64,000 bases of DNA from Treponema_C sp050320395 (GTDB lineage: Bacteria > Spirochaetota > Spirochaetia > Treponematales > Treponemataceae): positions 1-64,000 of the forward strand of contig NZ_CP144459.1 in NCBI RefSeq assembly GCF_050320395.1, given 5' to 3'. Shown in pieces: positions 60,044 through 64,000 of this stretch. How positions within the stretch are numbered: position 1 is the stretch's first letter; each line of letters opens with the position of its first letter. The position numbers and the translations under genes are program-made. The notes beneath the pieces are model-generated. The model made no database searches. It was not told the DNA's origin and saw only the letters and a list, made by a program, of their open reading frames with translations.

Positions 60044-61819
60044 ATGGCTTACGAAGCAAACGCCCCCTATGAGGTAACCGCCGCAAAAAGAAGACCCCGT
60101 CGTTTTGAAGAACTGGTCGGCCAGGACTTTGTTGCGGCAACCCTTAAAAATGCTATAGAAAACGGACAAATTGCCCATGCGTATCTTTTTTCCGGCCCGC
60201 GCGGATGCGGTAAAACATCGACTGCGCGTATTTTGGCAAAAATGCTGAACTGTACTTCGGAAAAAGCGCAAGCTCCCTGCGGCGGCTGTTCGGCCTGTAC
60301 CGAAATCTCAAAAGGTTCTTCGATGGATGTCATCGAAATAGACGGTGCTTCAAACACAAGCGTAAACGATGTGCGCCAAATTAAGGACGAAATTCTTTTT
60401 CCGCCGAACTCTTTAAAGTACAAAATTTATATTATCGACGAAGTGCACATGTTGTCGACGAGCGCCTTTAATGCCCTTTTAAAAACGATTGAAGAGCCGC
60501 CGCCCTACGTTATCTTTATTTTTGCAACTACGGAACTGCACAAGGTTCCGGCGACAATAAAAAGCCGCTGCCAACAGTTTCATTTCAGGCTCGGTTCGGT
60601 CGAACAGATAAAAAATCTGTTGGCGGACACTGCACGGGAAGCGGGCCTTCAAGCCGACGATGAAGCTCTGTATTGGATTGCCCGCGAATCGACCGGAAGC
60701 TTCCGGGATGCATATACGCTCTTTGATCAGGTTGCCGCATTCAGCGAAGGAAACATAACTTACGAAAAAATCCGCGATAAGCTCGGTCTTGTCGGCATTG
60801 ACCGCTTAAATACCTTGTGCAGCCTTTGTGCGGCGCACAATACGCAGGATGCCCTGATTTTTATCGATGAGCTTTTACAAAGCGGTACTTCCATAGAGCA
60901 GTGCGTGTCGAATATAAGCGATTATCTTCGTTCCCTTTTGTTTATAAAAACGGGCATTACAAAAGAAGCCCTGCTCGGCAACGCGGTTGAACGCTACTCA
61001 AAAGAGGTTCTGGACGCATGGTCTCCTTCTCAACTGGAAAAGGCGCTTTCGCTTTTTTTACAGCTGTACCGCGATATACGCTATTCTTTAAATCCGCGCT
61101 ATGAATTGGAATTGGCTGTAGAGCGCTTGTGCTCTCTTGCCCTGTGGATTTCGCGCGCCGAAATAAAACAGGCCGTCGATAGGGCGGCACATCTTTTAGC
61201 AGGCGGCGTCCCGGCGAATACAAGGGGGCAGACCGTACCGGGCGCAGCGGAATACGGTAAGGACGCCGTTTTACAAAGCGCCGCTGCCGTGCATCCCGAC
61301 GTGCAGGAGCCCCGGCTTCATACCATAGACCGGCAAAACGGAGCCGTTTTTGAAAATAATGCAGACGGTACGCCGAATCGTGTCGGCTTTCAAGCTCAAG
61401 ACGCCGTTGTTGCACAAGGCGCCTCTGCAGTGCAAGACGCCGTTACTGTACAAGGCGAAAAAGCAGGGACTGCGGCGGAATTAAAAGAAAAAACGATAAA
61501 CTCTCTTGCCGTATCAAAGGCCGCCCTCTGTGCAGCCCTTTCTCGTACGGGGCAATGGACGGTAACCGGCGGAACACTTCACATACCCGTGCAAACGGTT
61601 TTTGAGCAAAAACAGATTCAAAACGAACTTCCCCTTCTTACACAAAGGGTTTCATCCTTGTGGAATGAAGCTTTGAATTGTTCGGTAGAAGCCGCCCCTC
61701 CGCAGGAACCGGCCGCAGGGGAACAAATTCCCGAACAGATACGGATGATTTGCGATGCCGTTCAGGGAAAAATCGAAAAAAGACAGTCCAAGGAAGAAAG
61801 TTATGGTGAATCCCTTTGA
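60044..61819 (+). CDS. dnaX: DNA polymerase III subunit gamma/tau
   Basis: DnaX is the clamp-loader ATPase. The 591-residue protein has Walker A GPRGCGKTS, the zinc site CTSEKAQAPCGGCSAC, DEVHMLST and sensor ATTELHKVPATIKSRC, domain III to about residue 370, then a low-complexity linker with two imperfect copies of a QDAV-VQG repeat and a C-terminal tau-like region. The start MAYEANAPYEV at 60044 is chosen from family alignment and the promoter; frames from 60008 or 60032 overlap it. Followed by ybaB with 17-base overlap. Confidence 0.95.
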   Translation: MAYEANAPYEVTAAKRRPRRFEELVGQDFVAATLKNAIENGQIAHAYLFSGPRGCGKTSTARILAKMLNCTSEKAQAPCGGCSACTEISKGSSMDVIEIDGASNTSVNDVRQIKDEILFPPNSLKYKIYIIDEVHMLSTSAFNALLKTIEEPPPYVIFIFATTELHKVPATIKSRCQQFHFRLGSVEQIKNLLADTAREAGLQADDEALYWIARESTGSFRDAYTLFDQVAAFSEGNITYEKIRDKLGLVGIDRLNTLCSLCAAHNTQDALIFIDELLQSGTSIEQCVSNISDYLRSLLFIKTGITKEALLGNAVERYSKEVLDAWSPSQLEKALSLFLQLYRDIRYSLNPRYELELAVERLCSLALWISRAEIKQAVDRAAHLLAGGVPANTRGQTVPGAAEYGKDAVLQSAAAVHPDVQEPRLHTIDRQNGAVFENNADGTPNRVGFQAQDAVVAQGASAVQDAVTVQGEKAGTAAELKEKTINSLAVSKAALCAALSRTGQWTVTGGTLHIPVQTVFEQKQIQNELPLLTQRVSSLWNEALNCSVEAAPPQEPAAGEQIPEQIRMICDAVQGKIEKRQSKEESYGESL

Positions 61820-62138
61820 TTTATTAAAAAACGCTCAAAGTATACAGGGCGAATTACAAAAAATACAGGAAGAATTAAAAGATATTTCCGTTGTCGGAAG
61901 TTCAGGCGGCGGTATTGTTAATGTTACGATGAACGGAGCCTTTCAGCTTACCGCCGTACGGATTGACCCCATAGCCGTCGATCCGCGCGACGTACCCATG
62001 CTTCAGGACCTTATTGTATCCGCTTCACACGATGCGCAAAAGCGCGTTCAGGAAGCTATAAAAGAAAAAATGGGGCCGGTATTACAGGGTATGAATATTC
62101 CCGGCTTGAATCTTTCAGGTCTTTTGGGCGGACAATGA
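61803..62138 (+). CDS. ybaB: YbaB/EbfC nucleoid-associated protein
   Basis: The 111-residue protein MVNPFDLLKNAQSIQGELQK has the YbaB tweezer fold: GGGIVNVTMNGAFQLTAVRI and a Gly/Leu-rich end. Borrelia EbfC binds DNA. It overlaps dnaX by 17 bases and recR by four, the conserved dnaX-ybaB-recR order. Confidence 0.95.
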   Translation: MVNPFDLLKNAQSIQGELQKIQEELKDISVVGSSGGGIVNVTMNGAFQLTAVRIDPIAVDPRDVPMLQDLIVSASHDAQKRVQEAIKEKMGPVLQGMNIPGLNLSGLLGGQ

Positions 62139-62722
62139 ACGCAATAGACGAGCTTGCCGACAGTTTTTCGCGGCTTCCCGGTATCGGAAAAAAAACGGCC
62201 GTGCGTTTAGCGCACCACCTGCTTAAAGCGGACCAGGCTTTTTTGGAGCGTTTTGCTTCCCAGCTGGCCCGTTTACACAGCCGCATACATTATTGCTCGG
62301 AATGCGGAGCCTGTACCGAAACCGATCCCTGCCCCGTATGCTCCGACCGTTTAAGAGAGCGAAGTCAAATATGCGTGGTCGAGCAGCCTCAGGATATAGA
62401 CGTTATAGAATCATCGCGCGAATACCGCGGGCTTTTTCACGTTTTGGGCGGTTTGATTGCCCCTCTTGAGGGTATAGGGCCCGAACAGCTGCACATTGCA
62501 AAGCTGATTGAGCGCATCCAAAGGGGCGGCATAACCGAAGTTATCATCGCAACGCCTCCTACAATAGAAGGGGACACAACGGCCCTCTATGTAAACCGCC
62601 TTTTAAGCCCCGCGGGTGTAAAGGTTACCCGTCTTGCATCGGGGCTTCCGGTCGGAGGCGATTTGGAATATGCCGACAAACTTACCCTTGCCCGCAGTTT
62701 CCGCGGCCGCACCGCTTTGTAG
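62135..62722 (+). CDS. recR: Recombination protein RecR
   Basis: The 195-residue protein has the HhH region LPGIGKKTAVRLAHHLL, a Cys4 zinc finger (CSECGACTETDPCPVC) and the Toprim domain (ICVVEQPQDIDVIE). RecR forms rings and works with RecF and RecO, encoded in the same window. ATGA overlap with ybaB. Confidence 0.96.
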   Translation: MNAIDELADSFSRLPGIGKKTAVRLAHHLLKADQAFLERFASQLARLHSRIHYCSECGACTETDPCPVCSDRLRERSQICVVEQPQDIDVIESSREYRGLFHVLGGLIAPLEGIGPEQLHIAKLIERIQRGGITEVIIATPPTIEGDTTALYVNRLLSPAGVKVTRLASGLPVGGDLEYADKLTLARSFRGRTAL

Positions 62723-62731
62723 AAAACCGGT

Positions 62732-63175
62732 TCAGCCGTCTAAAGGCATCTGCTTTTTAGACAATCCCGTTTTCTTATGGCATTCCGTGCAGCCGGTAAT
62801 ATGTACGTGTTTTTTTCCGGTTTTACGTGTAAAAAGGTGGGCGTCCAAATGTCCTTCCAACGGTACCTCTTTATGACAGACGGGGCATGTACGCTTGAGG
62901 CCGGGGTCGACTTTAGGGTAACAATGCGGACAGCCGTGAATCGTACAGGGCAGGTCGTTAATCGTACCCGTTTTATACACACGCGAAACAAGGTTTTCAT
63001 TAGCGAATAATTTTGAATTGCACAGGGGGCAGGGCGTTTTTTCTCCCGCTTTTTTTTGTGCATCCGATTTACCCCATGCCCGCTTATATTCCAAAAAAAA
63101 GCGCCAAGCCGCATAAAATATCAAAATCGCCGATATAAGGGCAATACTTATACCGATTATCCGTGTAATACTCAT
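62732..63175 (-). CDS. Small membrane protein with zinc-ribbon motifs
   Basis: The 147-residue protein has one N-terminal membrane helix (about 5-27) and several CxxC pairs: CPLCNSKLF, CTIHGCPHC, CPVCHKEV, CTECHKKT, enough for two zinc ribbons. The second part ends GLSKKQMPLDG. Probably a treponemal conserved protein; function unknown. Convergent with recR. Confidence 0.75.
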   Translation of the reverse strand: MSITRIIGISIALISAILIFYAAWRFFLEYKRAWGKSDAQKKAGEKTPCPLCNSKLFANENLVSRVYKTGTINDLPCTIHGCPHCYPKVDPGLKRTCPVCHKEVPLEGHLDAHLFTRKTGKKHVHITGCTECHKKTGLSKKQMPLDG

Positions 63176-63221
63176 CTTTAACTATGATAACCGTTTTTTT
63201 GATTTTTTACCATATTGACAC

Positions 63222-63250
63222 TTGCAGGAAGAATCTTTTAAAGGTATAAT
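63222..63250 (+). promoter_or_regulatory. Promoter of rsmI
   Basis: TTGCAG (63222-63227), 17-base spacer, TATAAT (63245-63250), then six bases to the GTG at 63257. No ribosome site, so a leaderless message starting on GTG is predicted. Confidence 0.65.
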
Positions 63251-63256
63251 CAAAGT

Positions 63257-63991
63257 GTGTCGGGTTTGTATATAGTCGGAACTCCTATCGGTAACTTAGG
63301 CGATATTACCTATAGGGCATTGGAAACCTTCCGCGCGGCGGATATAATCGCCGCAGAAGACACCCGGCATACGCTGCAGCTGCTCACGCACTTCGGGATA
63401 AAAAAACCGCTTGTGTCCTGCCGTGCGCAAAACGAAAAGGAAGCTGCCGAGCGTATTGTAAAGCTTTTGGCTGAAGGAAAAAACGTTGCCTTTGCAAGCG
63501 ATGCCGGAACGCCCGGTATAAGCGATCCGGGGGCTGTTTTGGCCGATACGGTGAGGAATGCGGGGTATGCGGTTATTCCGATTCCCGGTGTATCCGCCCT
63601 TACGGCATTGACCAGCGTTGCGGGTGAAGGCGGAAAAACCCTGATTTTTGAAGGTTTTTTACCGCAAAAACCGGGTAAGCGCAAAAGCCGTGTAAAAGAA
63701 CTTTTGGAAACGGGATATGCATTCGTTTTGTACGAATCTCCGTTCAGAATAGTTAAGCTTTTGACGGATATTGCCGATATTGAATATGAGCGCCGTGTAG
63801 TTGTCGGCCGTGAGCTGACAAAATTGCACGAAGAAATTATAGGGGGGACTGCCGCGCAGGTGCGTGACGAATTCGGTTTGCGAAGTAAAATTCAGGGAGA
63901 ATTCGCCGTTTTTGTCGCGGGAGTAAAAAAGGCGCAATTTTGTAAAGGAGATTTCGACTCAAGAAGAGAGGCAGACGAAGATGACCATTGA
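63257..63991 (+). CDS. rsmI: 16S rRNA (cytidine1402-2'-O)-methyltransferase
   Basis: RsmI methylates C1402 of 16S rRNA. The 244-residue protein has the tetrapyrrole methylase fold: YIVGTPIGNLGDITYRALET, AEDTRHTLQLL, SDAGTPGISDPG and PGVSALTALTSV. GTG start at 63257. It overlaps the next ORF by 11 bases. Confidence 0.95.
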   Translation: MSGLYIVGTPIGNLGDITYRALETFRAADIIAAEDTRHTLQLLTHFGIKKPLVSCRAQNEKEAAERIVKLLAEGKNVAFASDAGTPGISDPGAVLADTVRNAGYAVIPIPGVSALTALTSVAGEGGKTLIFEGFLPQKPGKRKSRVKELLETGYAFVLYESPFRIVKLLTDIADIEYERRVVVGRELTKLHEEIIGGTAAQVRDEFGLRSKIQGEFAVFVAGVKKAQFCKGDFDSRREADEDDH

Positions 63992-64000
63992 CAGACTCGG
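63981..64000 (+). CDS. Start of next gene, cut by window end
   Basis: ATG at 63981 begins MTIDRLG, with GAGAGGC upstream, inside the end of rsmI. This beginning resembles spirochaete FlgM (anti-sigma28), but seven residues do not allow an assignment. Confidence 0.4.

Noticed and set aside
1..64000. tRNA, rRNA, CRISPR array, insertion sequence or prophage
   Set aside because: No cloverleaf-like segments in the gaps, no regularly spaced repeats, no transposase, integrase or phage structural genes seen.

Overview
The window comes from a spirochaete of the genus Treponema, most likely an oral or gut species of the denticola/vincentii/medium type. I infer this from gene content and order: gyrB diverges from dnaA-dnaN-recF-DUF721 around the replication origin, dnaX-ybaB-recR are linked, and there are a water-forming NADH oxidase, a periplasmic flavocytochrome and many treponeme-style lipoproteins. 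The species cannot be named from sequence reading alone. Base composition is mixed: moderate GC in housekeeping genes and clearly AT-rich between about 55.8 and 59.0 kb.

Layout. 1-4.8 kb is the origin region: gyrB 5' end, dnaA, an oriC with DnaA boxes and a DnaA-trio array, dnaN, recF and a DciA-type DUF721 gene. 4.8-11.6 kb holds an exported protein, a TetR-MATE operon with a visible promoter/operator, and a pair of ABC exporter half-subunits. 11.7-16.8 kb is an operon-like run: spirochaete protein, lipoprotein, trmB, ligA, membrane-anchored protein. 16.8-17.4 kb is a two-gene module with a DUF4160 protein that resembles a toxin-antitoxin pair. 17.4-21.4 kb (minus) is recO-recJ-M23 peptidase. 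21.5-24.4 kb holds a HAD phosphatase and a CBS/ATPase-DRTGG-PHP signalling module. 24.4-27.5 kb (minus) is a polar amino acid ABC importer with two tandem binding-protein paralogues. 27.7-31.8 kb (minus) has an ABC-F protein, an SH3 lipoprotein and a cupin-type regulator. 32-41.7 kb is a hydroxyproline/proline locus: membrane carrier, HypD-activating enzyme, HypD glycyl radical dehydratase, proC, Na+ symporter, unknown protein, proA, proB. 41.8-45.1 kb (minus) carries the flavocytochrome and NADH oxidase. 45.3-55.8 kb has TetR-MATE, tex, YhcH-like protein, acyl-CoA ligase, SGNH hydrolase, alpha/beta hydrolase, slyX and aroA. 55.8-59.0 kb is an accessory patch with antitoxin-like genes, a lipoprotein, a decayed vapBC and a decayed restriction enzyme next to an intact adenine methyltransferase. 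60-64 kb is dnaX-ybaB-recR, a zinc-ribbon membrane protein, rsmI and the first codons of a next gene.

How the parts work together. Replication and repair genes dominate (dnaA, dnaN, recF, recJ, recO, recR, ligA, dnaX). The hydroxyproline locus should feed trans-4-hydroxyproline (abundant in host collagen) through HypD to pyrroline-5-carboxylate and through ProC to proline, while ProB-ProA supply the same intermediate from glutamate.

The two most striking patterns are regulatory. First, about ten first-in-transcript genes have a sigma70-like -10 box ending only 5-12 bases before the start codon and no Shine-Dalgarno sequence, which predicts widespread leaderless or near-leaderless mRNAs. Second, the dnaA-dnaN gap holds DnaA box, GC spacer and seven exact DnaA-trios in the order of a basal origin-unwinding element. 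I saw no tRNA, rRNA, CRISPR array or intact insertion sequence.
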